From NCBI GenBank assembly GCA_030220185.1, contig JASPKZ010001235.1:248001-312000 (forward strand): a stretch of 64,000 bases of DNA. Reading direction: 5' to 3'. Of the stretch, positions 23,813-34,770 are shown in pieces. The notes below the pieces were generated by a model. The model was not told where the DNA came from. It was given only the letters and a program-made list of their open reading frames with translations, and did no database searches. The stretch's first letter is position 1. Every line of letters begins with the position of its first letter. The stretch is from Diploptera punctata. Taxonomy: Eukaryota; Arthropoda; Insecta; Blattodea; Blaberidae. The position numbers and the translations under genes were made by a program.

Positions 23813-24540
23813 ATGTCATATTGGCTGCATCAACCTTTTGAAATTGGCAAATGGCACAATAGATATAATTATAAATTATATGACTTGCTATATGGTGATA
23901 CTGAATTAGTCAGAATAATAAAATCTTCAAGGTTGAGATGGCTGGGCCATTTACATTTACTGGGAGAAACAGACATTACCCATATAGTTACATTCTCTAA
24001 AATAGAGGGAAAAGGGAAGTTGGAAGACTTCTTACCAGATGGCTACACAGTGTGGAACAGGATCTGAAGGTTATGGGATTCCAGGGATGAAGAAGGATGG
24101 CAGAAGATAGATATGGATGGAGGCGCATAGTTGGGGTGGTCAAGGCCTGCAATGGGCTGTAGCATCAAACACGATGATGATGATGAAGAATTATTATATT
24201 TGAAGAGAAAATGTTTTGCCCAGACTGAGACTTGAACCCAGGACCTTTGGCTTTCGGTGTGCGGGAATTATGACATATATAAGAGAAAATATGAATGAAG
24301 ATATAAGAAAGGAACTAAATATTTTCAAACTTACAGACCGAATAATTAGATATAGGAATGACTGGAAAGAACATATTGATAGAATGCCAGAAGAAAGATT
24401 TCAAAATTATTGCTAAATTATAAACCACACGGAAGGTAAAATGTTGGACGCCCACACAGAAGATGGTCTGAACAATTTTAACAATTCTAGCTTTCATGAA
24501 ACTGGAACGAGCCAACAGGCTTAATCCCTGGATGATGATG
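23813..24540 (+). mobile_element. LINE tail fragments, two pieces
   Basis: The plus strand reads RLRWLGHLHLL (about 23930) and DRIIRYRNDWKEHIDRMPEER (about 24340), both typical of the C-terminal tail of RTE-like LINEs. The pieces are separated by a tRNA-like B-box remnant near 24216-24250. Both end in GATGATGATG-type tails. Confidence 0.5.
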
Positions 24541-24569
24541 ATAAGAGAAAAATTTGCATTTAGATTGGA

Positions 24570-24645
24570 ACTTGCCCTGGTAGCTCAGTTGATAGAGCAT
24601 TGGCCCAGAAAGCCAAAGGTCCTGGACTCAAGTCTCAGTCTAGGC
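24570..24645 (+). repeat. tRNA-like repeat
   Basis: A TAGCTCAGTTGATAGAGC D arm is followed by TTGGCCCAGAAAGCCAA, a complete anticodon arm with seven-base loop. The T arm is degraded (GGACTCAAGTCTCAG). It is the same family as 58284-58356. Confidence 0.55.
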
Positions 24646-24736
24646 AAACACTTTTTTCTTCAAATATAATTTATCCTTCAATGAGATGTGTTAATTAATA
24701 ATAAAAACATCAATGAAGAATTATTTCTTTTTCCAT

Positions 24737-25070
24737 GGCGCAACAGGACTAGAAGGCCCTTAGTCTACCAGCCGGCTGCTGGCCTCACATCCACATGTGT
24801 CCATCACAGAGGTATATGATCATCTAGCCAGTGTAGGGGTGACATGTGGTGAGCATGATGGGTCCCCCAGCCATTACAGCTGGTCTTCTCACCTGGAACC
24901 GCTACTTATTGTAGCTACCCAAATGCCTCACGATGCTGGGTGGGCACCGGTCCCTTACTGGCAGAAATATCGTGAGAAAATTTCTTCCTCCATGGAGACT
25001 CGAACCAGGGCAAGTCCCGTAGCTCTGTGCCAAGGCTTCCTGCCTTAAACACTCAGCTATGGCGTGGGAC
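24737..25070 (-). mobile_element. SINE B, tRNA-derived, copy 2
   Basis: Matches the copy at 16350-16692 along its whole length, same strand, with the tRNA-like head at the 25070 end. Short substitutions and a few indels distinguish the copies. Confidence 0.65.
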
Positions 25071-25364
25071 AATGAAGAATTATACCTTTATAATATGTAT
25101 TTTCTATGTGTATTAAATTCTATAACTGAACTGCACCCAATTCTGTTAAAACTAGGAGGGTATGGGCTACTTCGGGTGTGTAATTTATTAGTAGGATTTG
25201 GCTGCAAAATAAATTATATTTTAATTCCTGTCAGAGTAGTAAGGGGTACTTTGGTTAGATTGATTTGTATACGTCAAACGGATTTGCCAAGCATGAGCAC
25301 TTGCTCAATTGGGTGTCAATATTGTATTACAAAAAGTTTTCTAAATAAAAAAATTGAACCTCAC

Positions 25365-25831
25365 CTGTTGATGATTTTGAGCTGAACAGAGAGCATTGAG
25401 TCCACAAGGATTTTTTACCAAACAAGCAATCTTGCACATGTAATCCTCACAAAGCTTGTCATTCGAACAATGATCACTGGTTTCGCATTCAATTGTTTGA
25501 CATCCAATTTTGTCATCATTAGGGTTGCCGTGGTATCCAGTTTGACATGAACACACTGCTTCATGATTACGTGCTGTGCATTCTGCATTACGCCCGCAGA
25601 GTATTGGACCTTCACAAGCATCTACACATTCTGCTTGTCCCAGAGCATTCTCTCTACACTTTTCAGTCTCGCTGCAGTCAAAATCAGAGTGACATCGTAC
25701 TTCTTGCACACAGATGCTGTTTTGACAGAACTGAAAGTCTGGGCAACTGTCATTTGTTTTGCAAGTTGGTTGACATACGCCTTGGATACAAAGTTGATCA
25801 ATGATGCATTCACGAGCACTTGTGCATTCAG
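25365..25831 (-). CDS. dpy: Dumpy-like gene, exon 15
   Basis: Phase 1 to 0, 467 nt, with acceptor TTTGTAG and donor GTGAGG. Three consecutive cysteine links open it (ECTSARECIIDQLC, CKTNDSCPDFQFC, RCHSDFDCSETEKC). An EGF (CEGPILCGRNAEC to NPNDDKIGC), another link (ECETSDHCSNDKLC), and the first half of an EGF (CLVKNPCGLNALC) follow. The phase 0 end splits that EGF after NHQQ, and exon 16 completes it with VCFCQPGYTGDP. The split EGF across the intron supports both boundaries. Confidence 0.84.
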
Positions 25832-25975
25832 CTACAAAATGAAAACATTCAAATTTGTATTATATTTTCATAGTTAAATATGGGAAATAATTAACTTTTA
25901 CAGGAATTAATCGCTATGAGGTTTAATTCATGGTAAAATCAAATATTTCCTACCTCTCCTCATACAAATCTTCTA

Positions 25976-26020
25976 AGTAGATTGCAATTTCGAGACCATA
26001 ACGGTCTCATCTTCAGTACT
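25976..26020 (-). ncRNA. Hammerhead ribozyme motif, left arm
   Basis: On the minus strand the order is AGTA, CTGAAGA, stem II GAGACC with GGTCTC, GAA, stem III ATTGCAAT, C, TACT. Stem I pairs AGTA with TACT. Compared with ATCGCGAT at 48969, stem III has changed at paired positions together. Confidence 0.78.
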
Positions 26021-26134
26021 ATTTTGGCGACTGATGTTATGTCGATCGGAAGAAACTCTTCTTCTTCCCTCTGTTGGTGGATTGATGAACCTCTGGATCA
26101 GGTCAGAATTTGCAGGAATTTCAGTCACCAAAAT

Positions 26135-26179
26135 AGTACTGACGATGAGACTGTTATGGTCTCGAAATTGTGATCTACT
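26135..26179 (+). ncRNA. Hammerhead ribozyme motif, right arm
   Basis: AGTA, CTGACGA (26139-26145), stem II GAGACT with GGTCTC, GAA (26164-26166), stem III ATTGTGAT with one G-T pair, C, TACT. Stem I is intact. Confidence 0.72.
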
Positions 26180-26228
26180 TTGAAGATTTGTATGAGGAGA
26201 GGTAGGAAATATTTGATTTTACCATGAG

Positions 26229-27109
26229 AAATAATATTATGAGGTTCTTAATTAATGAAAGAATGAGTCTTTTTTTTTTTTACATCTTACCTCATAGTTT
26301 GTTTTCTTAAACACGGAAACTATAGTTTTCAAGAAAACATCTCTCTCATTTTCAACCGACATTATGACTCTTATGTAAAAAAATTACTCATTCATTCATG
26401 TTTTATTACATTATATATTTAAAATAGAAACTTGGGAAATCTAAGTGTTTTGAAAAACGAGTCTGAAGATTTTCAGGCTCGTATAAGATCTTTAAGCCTG
26501 AATAAAGAGGCCTCTAAGCAAAATTTACAGACATCAACATTCTGGTAATAACTTAGTTGCTTGTTCTATGTTTCATTAGGTTGGTGTGTTGACTGCATGC
26601 CATCCATGACATCTATGAGCAAATAAGGTAACTAAAAATTAACTTGGTCTAGTAACTCCTTACAAAGGAGAGGCTGTGGCTCAACAATGGGTTATGCCAT
26701 TATAGATAGATATAGACTTATAGGAAATAAGTGCTTCTAACAGAAGAAGATGGTATGAACTGAAACATTGGTGTAACCTTATCATTTTCCACATGTATGA
26801 AGTAACAAAAAGTAACACAAAGAAGCAACAGATTGAAATTAAAGCATCATTTAAGGCTCAATGTTTAAAAAAAAATCAAAATTTAAAGTTTTGCAAAAAA
26901 ATATATTTGAAGAGAAAAATTACATGCTCAGACTGGGGTTTTAACCCAAGACCTTTGGCTTTCTAGACCAATGCTTTACTGCTGAGCTATCTGAGCACTC
27001 TAATCTAAACACAAATTTTTCTCTTATACATTGTTAATTTTGCAAAAATATTTATAACTCTGTCTTATTTAAAATAAATTTAATATTATATTTAAATTAA
27101 TATTGGGAA
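26229..27109. other. Intron DNA with single-arm Penelope remnant and tRNA-like repeat
   Basis: 26240-26400 holds one arm of the palindromic family (CTTACCTCATAG and the palindrome AACTATAGTT). 26926-26998 is a minus-strand tRNA-like repeat. The remainder shows nothing recognisable. Confidence 0.4.
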
Positions 27110-27300
27110 GTAAACATTATGAAGTTATATCATAAATAGTGAGTGGAGAACATATTTTTAACAAAATTTCATCAGTGGAAGCCATGACTGAAGAGGGACA
27201 AGATATTGTCTGAAACCGCCGGTATCAAAGAAATTTGAAATTATATGAGGTGAATCGTTGAAAATATGTTCTCCACTCACTATTAAATTTAATATTCTTT
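27110..27300. mobile_element. Small palindromic hammerhead element
   Basis: Ends AGTGAGTGGAGAACATATTT and its complement enclose about 190 bp. The element is asymmetric inside, with one full hammerhead on the plus strand (27185-27227). Confidence 0.6.
27185..27227 (+). ncRNA. Hammerhead ribozyme motif
   Basis: TGA, CTGAAGA (27188-27194), stem II GACAA with TTGTC, GAA (27212-27214), stem III ACCGCCGGT (four pairs, one-base loop), A, TCA. Stem I pairs TGA with TCA. Confidence 0.7.
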
Positions 27301-27694
27301 TTGTTGGTTACTTCATAGCCTAGAATTTGGCTTTTCCAAAATTTCAATAATGCATTTCATAAATCTATCATGCAGGAACTGCAAAAACTAAGTGAATTCC
27401 TCAGCAAATAAAAGTTATGGTCTGATTTAGTTGATTTATAGAATATATATCTTTCTTTTGTTAAATTGGAGACTGAAAGCCCTACATTGTTTTAACTAAT
27501 TGACAAAGATATTAAAATACAAAATTGGCACCTGGTAAACCAGTTGTCCTCAATCTAATTTTGATTTTAATATCTTATTACATAACCTCAATGGAGCTTA
27601 AAATTTATTTTAAAAGTGTTAATTGACAAAGTTTTTTAAACAGAAATCCATTTATGTTGAGTATGATTGATATATCAGGTACTTATTTTAATAT

Positions 27695-28168
27695 CCCTTT
27701 AATTGGCAAACCACTAATTTCTTGTGTCAGTTATTTAAATATGGCTGACCGCACTGAAAACAAAATTATTTATGACTGTTATATTAGGCTTATTGCGTAA
27801 TTCGACGCACCTTTAAGTTACTCCTACTCATTCGTTTTCTTCTGTTTCATTAATAATGTTCTTCTTCTTCTTCTTCCTTCCAAGTATTAGGCCAAGGCCT
27901 GTTACGATCCTATAGAAAATTTTCCCTCCCCGGGAAATTCTCGTATAAGACTTGAAAGCATAATAATAGTCCCTTCGATTGGTTGCTGGCCAAAGGAAGG
28001 CAAGACCAGTGATGAGGCTGCCATCTTATAGCCTCTGGTCAGGCTTTTCTGGAGAAGAAAAGAAAATAAAGGAAAGAAGAAATGGAAGAAAGGAAAGACT
28101 CCCTAGCCCTCAGATTAAATACACCAAACCAATTGATGTAGTCTATAGGATACATTGCCAATTGAAGG
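27695..28168. mobile_element. piggyBac-like element with inserted repeat
   Basis: Ends CCCTTTAATTGGCAA and TTGCCAATTGAAGGG are inverted copies and match the ends of the element at 53501-54636. The middle (27876-28115) is a different repeat shared with 12553 and 56611. TTAA itself is altered here. Confidence 0.55.
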
Positions 28169-28233
28169 GATATTTAAAAATTGTACTACATAACTTCAAC
28201 TGTGATTTACAATGAATTTTAGAATATACTTAC

Positions 28234-28498
28234 ATGTACATATACCGCTGTTACACTTGGTTCCTGCAGGACACTGTGTGTTGGAACTGCAGTATTGAAC
28301 AGGCACACAGCCGAGGTGGGGATTGCCTGTGTAACCAGCCTGACATAAACACACTCCCACATGATCTACTGGCTGACAGTTAGCCCACTGTCCACACACA
28401 TTGGGCAGAGAGCACGGGTCCACACAGTGGGAATCGATACAAGCCTTGTTCGCAGCACAATCATTACTATCAGCACATTCTAATATCACACATTCAAC
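28234..28498 (-). CDS. dpy: Dumpy-like gene, exon 14
   Basis: Phase 0 to 1, 265 nt, with acceptor GTTTCAG and donor GTAAGT. It encodes the end of the exon 13 EGF, a DPY link (ECADSNDCAANKAC), one EGF (CSLPNVCGQWANC to GYTGNPHLGC) and a second link (YCSSNTQCPAGTKC). The terminal T joins CT of exon 15 to give S. Confidence 0.82.
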
Positions 28499-28855
28499 CT
28501 GAAACAGACAAACATTTTACATATAAAACATTTGGCTAAACTAATTATGGTGAACTCCTTTGGATCTTGAAACAAATCATTAGTTACTAACCATATCGAC
28601 AGTTATTCCATGTTGCCAACATGCCCTATTAATGTAGAAACCATTAAATGTGTTTTCGATGTTTCTATTTAAATTAACATTCTCCAATCCTGGATAGAAT
28701 CTAATTTAAGAAAGAAAAATTAATATCTGAACAGGGAATTTGAACCCTGGATCTCTCGTTCTCTGTATGAGTGTGCTGTCCAATTATACCATTCAAACGA
28801 TGATTTTTTATTTATATACAGAATTTTAATGTTTACACATCTTTCTGTAAGAATT

Positions 28856-29262
28856 AAATGAATCATGATTTCTTCTTACCTCATACTTCTATGTTTTTTT
28901 TTTTTAAACACAGCACTGGAGTATCAGCGACCCATTGTCACCATCATCAGCTGTTTTCACGACTGTCAATTTTTTCTTTTACCGGTTATTATCCAAACTG
29001 CCATCTGGTGTTCTTTTGAAGGAATAGCTGTTTTCACGACTGTCAATTTTTTCTTTTACCGGTAATTCAAAAGAACACCAGATGGCAGTTTGGATAATTA
29101 CTGGTAAAAGAAAAAATTGACAGTCGTGAAAACAGCTGATGATGGTGACAATGGGTCGCTGATACTGCAGTGCTGTGTTTAAAAAAAATAAACATAGAAG
29201 TATGAGGTAAGAAGAAATCATGATTCATTTAATTCTTATGAATTGAACCTCATAATGTTAAA
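28856..29262. mobile_element. Palindromic Penelope-like element
   Basis: Arms CTTACCTCATACTTCTATG and its complement; outer ends carry CATAATGTTAAAAATTCCC on the right. Hammerhead-related boxes near 29130-29180 (CTGATGA, stem II, ACTGCAGT) are present, but the GAA box reads GAT and the cleavage base is G, so this pair is probably inactive. Confidence 0.65.
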
Positions 29263-29289
29263 AATTCCCAAATTTGATATATAAACATC

Positions 29290-29520
29290 TTTCTGTGCCT
29301 AAAGTTTTATTTTTCTTCTCCACTCGTCTCTCTCCATCCAATCCATGTCCGCCAGTCCTCTTGCTCTCATTCCAGTTCTTATTTCCTGCATCCACGAGTT
29401 TCGAGGTCTTCCTCTCCTCCTTCTTCCAGGTGGACACCATTCCAATGTTTTCCTGGGTAATCTTTCTTCTTGCATTCGTTGTACGTGCCCATACCAATTT
29501 AATTGCTTATACCGCATTCA
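29290..29520 (-). mobile_element. LINE tail fragment
   Basis: The minus strand reads QLNWYGHVQRMQEERLPRK and GRPRNSWMQEIR, the conserved C-terminal tail of RTE-like LINEs, open for 72 codons. Confidence 0.6.
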
Positions 29521-29752
29521 AATGATGATACAAACATTAATATTTCTTTTAACTTATACAATTCTCGTTTGTCCGAAGGCTAATAGCTGTCACTACCATC
29601 ACACCAACTGATGTCTTCTATTCAGAAGTATTTTTATTGAGAATTTATACATCACTTCTTAGCAGTAGGTAGCAACAGCTATTAGCTTTTAGACAAACGA
29701 GAATTGTATAAGTTGAAAGAAATGTTAATGTTTGTAATGTCGTTTGAATGGT
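29516..29752. repeat. Palindromic MITE inside a tRNA-like repeat
   Basis: Inner ends ACTTATACAATTCTCGTTTG and its complement (29552-29713) are enclosed by a second mirrored pair (CATTCAAATGATG). A tRNA-like sequence with a B box (GATTCAAATCCC) follows at 29747-29815. Class is unknown. Confidence 0.5.
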
Positions 29753-30257
29753 GTAATTGGACAGCACACTCGTATGGAGAACGAGAGGTACAGGATTCAA
29801 ATCCCGGTTCAAACATTAATTTTTCTTTCTTAAATTATATTAAATGTGTATTTGTGAATGATGGTTCATTGCACAGGATGTGGGATCAAGAGAGTAGTAA
29901 CTAAACAGAAAATTTGTGCTTGGATGTGAGGGAAACATGAATTATCTCAATGGTCTGTAGCATCAGCATGTAAAGCTCAAGATTCAGGGTTCAATTTCCA
30001 GTTCAGGCATACATTTTTCTCTTTACCATTGATTACAATAGTTTAGTTGTTTACATTAATTTACTTATTTCAACCATAGAAATACATTTAGCATCTTAAT
30101 ATTAATTTAATGTTTATTTGCATTTCCAATAAATGCAAATTTGTTAGACATGTTACATTTCCTTATGTTTCAATACATTTTTATATTACAATTTGGGTAG
30201 ATTAACTGCATTTAAATTTGAAGAGAAAAATATATAATATTGAAATACGCTACTTAC

Positions 30258-30510
30258 TGTAGGATCACCCCTGGTTTGTGCTGGACAGCGACACGTAGCA
30301 ATATGGGCACTAGGTGTACATTCAGCGTTGCGACCACATGCTATTGGATTCTCACAAGGATTTCTGCAACGATTATCAACACATGTTGCTGTTGATGGAC
30401 AATCAGAATCAGTGAAGCAGTCTCCAGGTTTTCTACATCCTGCCTTCTGTGGATCTCCAACAAGTCCATCCGGACAATGACAAGCAAAACCACCAGGTGA
30501 GTTCTTGCAT
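30258..30510 (-). CDS. dpy: Dumpy-like gene, exon 13
   Basis: Phase 2 to 0, 253 nt, with acceptor ATTACAG and donor GTAAGT. It completes the cbEGF begun in exon 12 (CKNSPGGFACHC to GDPQKAGC). It continues with a DPY link (DCFTDSDC to DNRC) and the first two thirds of an EGF (CENPIACGRNAEC, CRCPAQTRGDPT). The phase 0 end joins exon 14 starting VECV. Confidence 0.83.
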
Positions 30511-30764
30511 CTGTAATTGCATACAGAATATTTATAACCATATAATGGTATATAACATAATTTTTTATTTTCAATATACATATATCCAAATTTAATAGGA
30601 TTATATATTTAACTTTTACAGGAATTAATCGCTAAGAGGTTTAATTTATGGTAAAATTAAATGTTTCTTATATTTATTTAACTTTCACAGGGAAAGAACA
30701 CTATGAGGTTTAATTTAATAATTAAATTAATGTTTTTATTACCTCACCTCATATCTTTTTTCTT

Positions 30765-30803
30765 CTATACTGCAGTTTCGGAGCTTATCTCCATCGTCAG
30801 TAG
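30765..30803 (-). ncRNA. Hammerhead ribozyme motif, left arm
   Basis: On the minus strand: CTA, CTGACGA, stem II GGAG with CTCC, GAA, stem III ACTGCAGT, A, TAG. Stem I pairs CTA with TAG. No core position is lost. Confidence 0.76.
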
Positions 30804-30997
30804 CCTCTGGTCGACCGGTGTTATGTCGTTTCTTGGCGGTTTCCTTCTTACTTCTGTCGGTGGACCGATGAACCTCTGGATTAGGTCAAAATTTGCGGGA
30901 GTTTCAAAATTCATGAGTTTTTCTTTTTTGTTTTTTTGGATGTGGATTTTTTCCCAGACTGTGAGTTCCTTTAGTTTATCTGTTTGTCGACCAGAGG

Positions 30998-31036
30998 CTA
31001 CTGACGATGGAGATAAGCTCCGAAACTGCAGTATAG
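30998..31036 (+). ncRNA. Hammerhead ribozyme motif, right arm
   Basis: CTA, CTGACGA (31001-31007), stem II GGAG with CTCC, GAA (31022-31024), ACTGCAGT, A, TAG. It is identical in core to its left-arm partner. Confidence 0.76.
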
Positions 31037-31109
31037 AAGAAAAAAGATATGAGGTGAGGTAATAAAAACATTAATTTAATTATTGTTTCTTATATTGTTT
31101 AATCTTTCT

Positions 31110-31930
31110 TCACTCACCTCATACTTCTTAACTCCCATGCATACTTGAGTTTCGTCACTTCATTTATGACATTCTCAATGCTGTATTATGTTCACAACTG
31201 ATGTCCAACGGTCTTCTATCCTGCAGATTGACCTCCGTGCCATCTGATGGCTGACTGACGAACTTCCAAATCAATCCCCTCTCCTTATCACCGGGTATTT
31301 CAAAATTCATAGTTGTGTTTTTATTCTTGCATATGTAATTTTCCCAAATTGTGAGTTCCTTCGGTTTTTCCAATTGTTTAAGTAATTTTTTTTTGGTTTC
31401 TATTCTGTGTTTTTCTGACCAGGCATGTGCAGCTATTGCAGATTTTTCTGTCTCCATTTTTAACATTTCTGAGGTGTTCCTTTAATCTTGTATTTAGATT
31501 CCTTTTTTGTTTGTGAAAAGATATACATAGGAAAAAACAAAAAGGAATCTAAGTACAAGATTAAAGGAACACCTCAGAAAAATCTGCAATAGCTGCACAT
31601 GCCTGGTCAGAAAAATATAGAATAGAAACCAAAACAAAATTACTTAAACAATTGGAAAAACTGAAGGAACTCACAATTTGGGAAAAAATTTACATATATA
31701 AGAATAAAAACACAACTATGAATTTTGAAATACCTGATGATAAGGAGAAGGGATTGATTTAGAAGTTCGTCGGTCAGCCATCAGATGGTGCGGAGGTCAG
31801 TCTGCAGGATAGAAGGCCGTTGGACATCAGTTGTGAACATAATACAGCATTGAGAATGTCACAAATGAAGTGACGAAACTCGAGTATGCATGGGAGTTAA
31901 GAAGTATAAGGTGAGTGAAGAAAGATTAAA
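31110..31930. mobile_element. Palindromic Penelope-like element with GIY-YIG remnants
   Basis: Arms ACTCACCTCATACTTCTTAA and its complement. The minus arm reads IAAHAWSEKHRIETKKKLLKQ and MNFEIPGD; the plus arm repeats it with frame damage. Ends differ from 30660-31080, so it is a separate subfamily. Confidence 0.7.
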
Positions 31931-31984
31931 CAATATTAAAATAAACCTCATAGTGTTATTTCCTATCTACATAACTTAAATGTT

Positions 31985-32265
31985 TCTTACCTCTCCTCAT
32001 ATAAATCTTCTAAGAAGATCGCGATTTTGAGACCATAACGGTCTCATCTTCAGTACTTTTTTTTGCGACTGATGTTATGTCGATCGGAAGAAACTTTTCT
32101 TCTTCCTTCTGAGGTTCATTGGTCCACCAACAGAGGGAAGAAGAAAAGTTTCTTCCGATCGACATAACATCAGTTGCCAAAAAAAGTACTGAAGATGAGA
32201 CCGTTATGGTCTCGAAATCACGATCTACTTAGAAGATTTATATGAGGAGAGGTAAGAAACATTTA
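31985..32265. mobile_element. Palindromic hammerhead-bearing element
   Basis: Arms ACCTCTCCTCATATAAATC and its complement. The plus arm has an intact ribozyme. The minus arm has A for G in the GAA box. Coding sequence is almost fully deleted. Confidence 0.7.
32184..32230 (+). ncRNA. Hammerhead ribozyme motif with five-pair stem I
   Basis: AAGTA, CTGAAGA (32189-32195), stem II GAGACC with GGTCTC and loop GTTAT, GAA (32214-32216), stem III ATC-AC-GAT, C, TACTT. Stem I pairs AAGTA with TACTT across five bases. This is one of the best-formed copies. Confidence 0.8.
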
Positions 32266-32289
32266 ATTTTACCAAGAATAATATATCTT

Positions 32290-32990
32290 TAAATGCCTTA
32301 ATATATGCAGATGATTTAGTATTATTGGCTACTTATTACGGAAGAGGATAGTGAAATGCTTTGTGTGGAGTGTAGCATTGTATGTTACAGAGACTTGGAC
32401 ATTATGATGGAATGAGGAAAAGTGATTGGAAGCTTCTGAGATCTGGATATGGAGAAGGATGGAGCATATAAAATTGTCAGACAAAATAAAAAATAAAGAT
32501 GTGCTAGACAGAGTGAGTGAAGGAAGAACAGTGCTGGAACTCATAAAGAAGAGGAAAAGAAATTGGATTGGCCACTTGCTAAGAAGAAACTGCCTGCTGA
32601 CAGATGCCCTAGAAGAAATGGATTTTTACGAAGATCAAGAAAATCTAGAAAGGAGAAAATTTGGAACCAGAAAATTAGAGAAATTATTAATGTTAAACAT
32701 AATGTTATAGAAGTAATAGAAGAATGAAGATTGAAATGGTATGGACATCTGAAGAAGATAGAGAATAATAGAATCCCAAGAATGATGCTGGATTGGAAAG
32801 CTGAAGGCAGGAGGAGGAGGGGGAAACCCAGGGAACAGTGGATGGATGAAGTGAGAAGAAACATGATGAGCAGAGACCTCAAAGAAGACGATGCTGAGGA
32901 TAGAAATCTGTGGTGGAGCAAAATGCATTTGGGCTGAAGGATAACTACTGTAATGTAGAGAAAATCCTGAATAAAAATTTAAAAAAAAAA
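32290..32990 (+). mobile_element. LINE tail fragment
   Basis: The plus strand reads RNWIGHLLRRN (about 32560) and LKWYGHLKKIENNRIPRMML (about 32730), the RTE-like LINE tail, in two frames with stops between. A poly-A-like run follows near 32980. Confidence 0.55.
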
Positions 32991-33202
32991 GAAAAAATAA
33001 TGCCTGAACCGGGATATGAACCCAAGATCTCTAGCTTTGTACACTATGTACATTGGTTGCATCAGAAGTCCTGGATAGTGTAATAGATAGCACAGGTGTA
33101 TAAGTCTTGGGTTCAAATCCCAGTTCAGGCATTCCTTTTTTTTAATAATAACAAATGTGCTTAAAAAAAGGAAGAAGAACTGTAAAATATGCTTAAACTT
33201 AC

Positions 33203-33353
33203 ATTGCTGTGGAGTGACATGGATTTTCTAAGCACTCATCAATGTCAATGCATTTCCCACTAACAATTGTATAACCTTGGAAACAGGAGCAAAGTCCTTC
33301 ATGATTTTGTGCTTTGCAAGTTCCACGTCCGCAGTTAACTTGATCACATGGGT
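33203..33353 (-). CDS. dpy: Dumpy-like gene, exon 12 (EGF plus half cbEGF)
   Basis: Phase 1 to 2, 151 nt, with acceptor TTTCCAG and donor GTAAGT. It encodes an EGF (PCDQVNCGRGTC to GYTIVSGKC), then DIDECLENPCHSTA, the first half of a calcium-binding EGF that is completed in exon 13. This 1-to-2 exon type is exactly what is missing before exon 11. It is a short exon found by reading the splice sites and codon phase directly. Confidence 0.8.
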
Positions 33354-33483
33354 CTGGAAAAATCAATTTCACATTGAAACAATTTTTCTATCACGTTAAA
33401 CTCTTCAATAAAACAGCTATCTGGTAATCATGACACTAAATCTCCTATACAAGCCATTTGTTAGAAAAACAAAGCATACTTAC

Positions 33484-33923
33484 TCATGCATCTATTGCTC
33501 TGACCATCACAGAATTTATCTAAAGAGCAATCATCATTTGTGAGACATTCAACTTTAAAACAGCCAACAGCAATGTTAGTAGGATCCCCAAGATGTCCTG
33601 CAGGGCACGAGCACACTGCGACATGGTCAAACACGTTACAAGCTGCATTGGGTCCACATTGGACGTGGGTTCCTGTTGCACAAGGATCTGTACATTTTCC
33701 TCGCTCACAGACTAGGGTGTCACTGCAGTCTGTATCATGGCTACACTCGCTGGGAGTAACACATCCAGGATCCAAGAATGGGTCACCAACTGTTCCAACA
33801 GGACATGTACATCTGAATGATCCCAATTCGTTAATGCACTGAGCAGAAGGATGGCAGGGAACGTCCTTGCATTCGTCAATATCCAAGCAACCAGATGGAC
33901 TTGATGTAAACCCACTTCCACAT
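33484..33923 (-). CDS. dpy: Dumpy-like gene, exon 11
   Basis: Phase 2 to 1, 440 nt, with acceptor ATTTCAG and donor GTAAGT. It opens with the second half of an EGF (CGSGFTSSPSGC), then a cbEGF (DIDECKDVPCHPSAQC to GDPFLDPGC), a DPY link (ECSHDTDC), an EGF (CATGTHVQCGPNAAC to GDPTNIAVGC) and a second link (ECLTNDDC to SNRCM). Because the first half of the opening EGF is absent, an upstream exon carrying about four cysteines and ending in phase 2 is expected. None is visible between 33924 and 34770. Confidence 0.83.
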
Positions 33924-33957
33924 CTGAAATACAAATAATGTCAGCATTTTAGTTATG

Positions 33958-34205
33958 AAATTTGATAGGAAGAAACACTATGATGTATTCTCTCAAAAAA
34001 ACCTTACTAGAACCATGAATTTTAAGTTTCCAGATGAACCAAATTTGATTACAAAGTTCTTCAAATCAATACCAGATGGCATTTTTGAAAATTACCAGCA
34101 TAATAAAAAATTGACAGTCGTGACAACAGCTGACAATGGGAATGATGTTTCCTAATACTGCAGTTCTGTGTTAAAAAACATAGGTGTATGAGGTAAGAAG
34201 AATTC
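33958..34205 (+). repeat. Half of a Penelope-like palindromic element
   Basis: The plus strand reads TRTMNFKFPDEPNLITKFF, the conserved end of the Penelope-like protein, followed by a degenerate hammerhead (CTGACAA, ACTGCAGT) and GTATGAGGTAAG. Confidence 0.55.
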
Positions 34206-34299
34206 ACGATTCATTTGATTCTTACTATGATGTATTTCATCAAAAAAATGTAATTGGTCAGATCATATTCAATAATTATTGAACTTTTATAGGAAGAAC

Positions 34300-34680
34300 T
34301 CACTATGAGGTTTAATTCAACATTTAAATTAAAACTTTTATACCTCACATCATATCCAGTCTTCTAATTAAACCGGTTTCAAAGCTTAGGCAGCTTCATC
34401 TTCAGTAATTTCTTATCGACTGATGTTATGTCGATCAGGAGAACTGTTTGAAGCAGGAATGGATTATCAAGATTCCCTTTGTCCCTATCTACTATTAACT
34501 TGAAGGCAGTTCTGCTGCTGGATAGACATAACCTCTATCTTATAAGAAATTACTGAAAATGAATCTGGCTCTAAAGGCTTTGAAAGCGTACAGTTATAAC
34601 TTAGTAAACTGGATTTGATGTGAGGTATGAAGTATTTTACGATTTAGATCTTAAATTAACCCTGCATAGTGATTTTTTGC
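34300..34680. mobile_element. Palindromic Penelope-like element between exons 10 and 11
   Basis: Arms ACCTCACATCATATCCAG and its near complement enclose about 300 bp. Hammerhead boxes are recognisable but degenerate. It lies in the intron where a coding exon appears to be missing. Confidence 0.6.
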
Positions 34681-34770
34681 CTTATAAAATGTTCGAATAA
34701 ATAACAAATATCATGGTCCTATTAGTGAATTAGTTGACTTCTGCCGCGTTGTTGTGTAGACTCTTCTCAC

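Larger units (their letters stand above)
25893..26228. mobile_element. Palindromic hammerhead-bearing element
   Basis: Arms TACCTCTCCTCATACAAATC and its complement mirror across about 330 bp. Both arms carry an intact hammerhead core facing outward. The centre keeps a short stretch of Penelope-like sequence (GATCAGGTCAGAATTTGCAG). Confidence 0.7.
30660..31080. mobile_element. Palindromic Penelope-like element with two intact hammerheads
   Basis: Arms ACCTCACCTCATATC and its complement. It is a shorter relative of 14571-15433 in which most of the endonuclease coding part is deleted. Both arms keep an intact outward-facing ribozyme core. Confidence 0.75.
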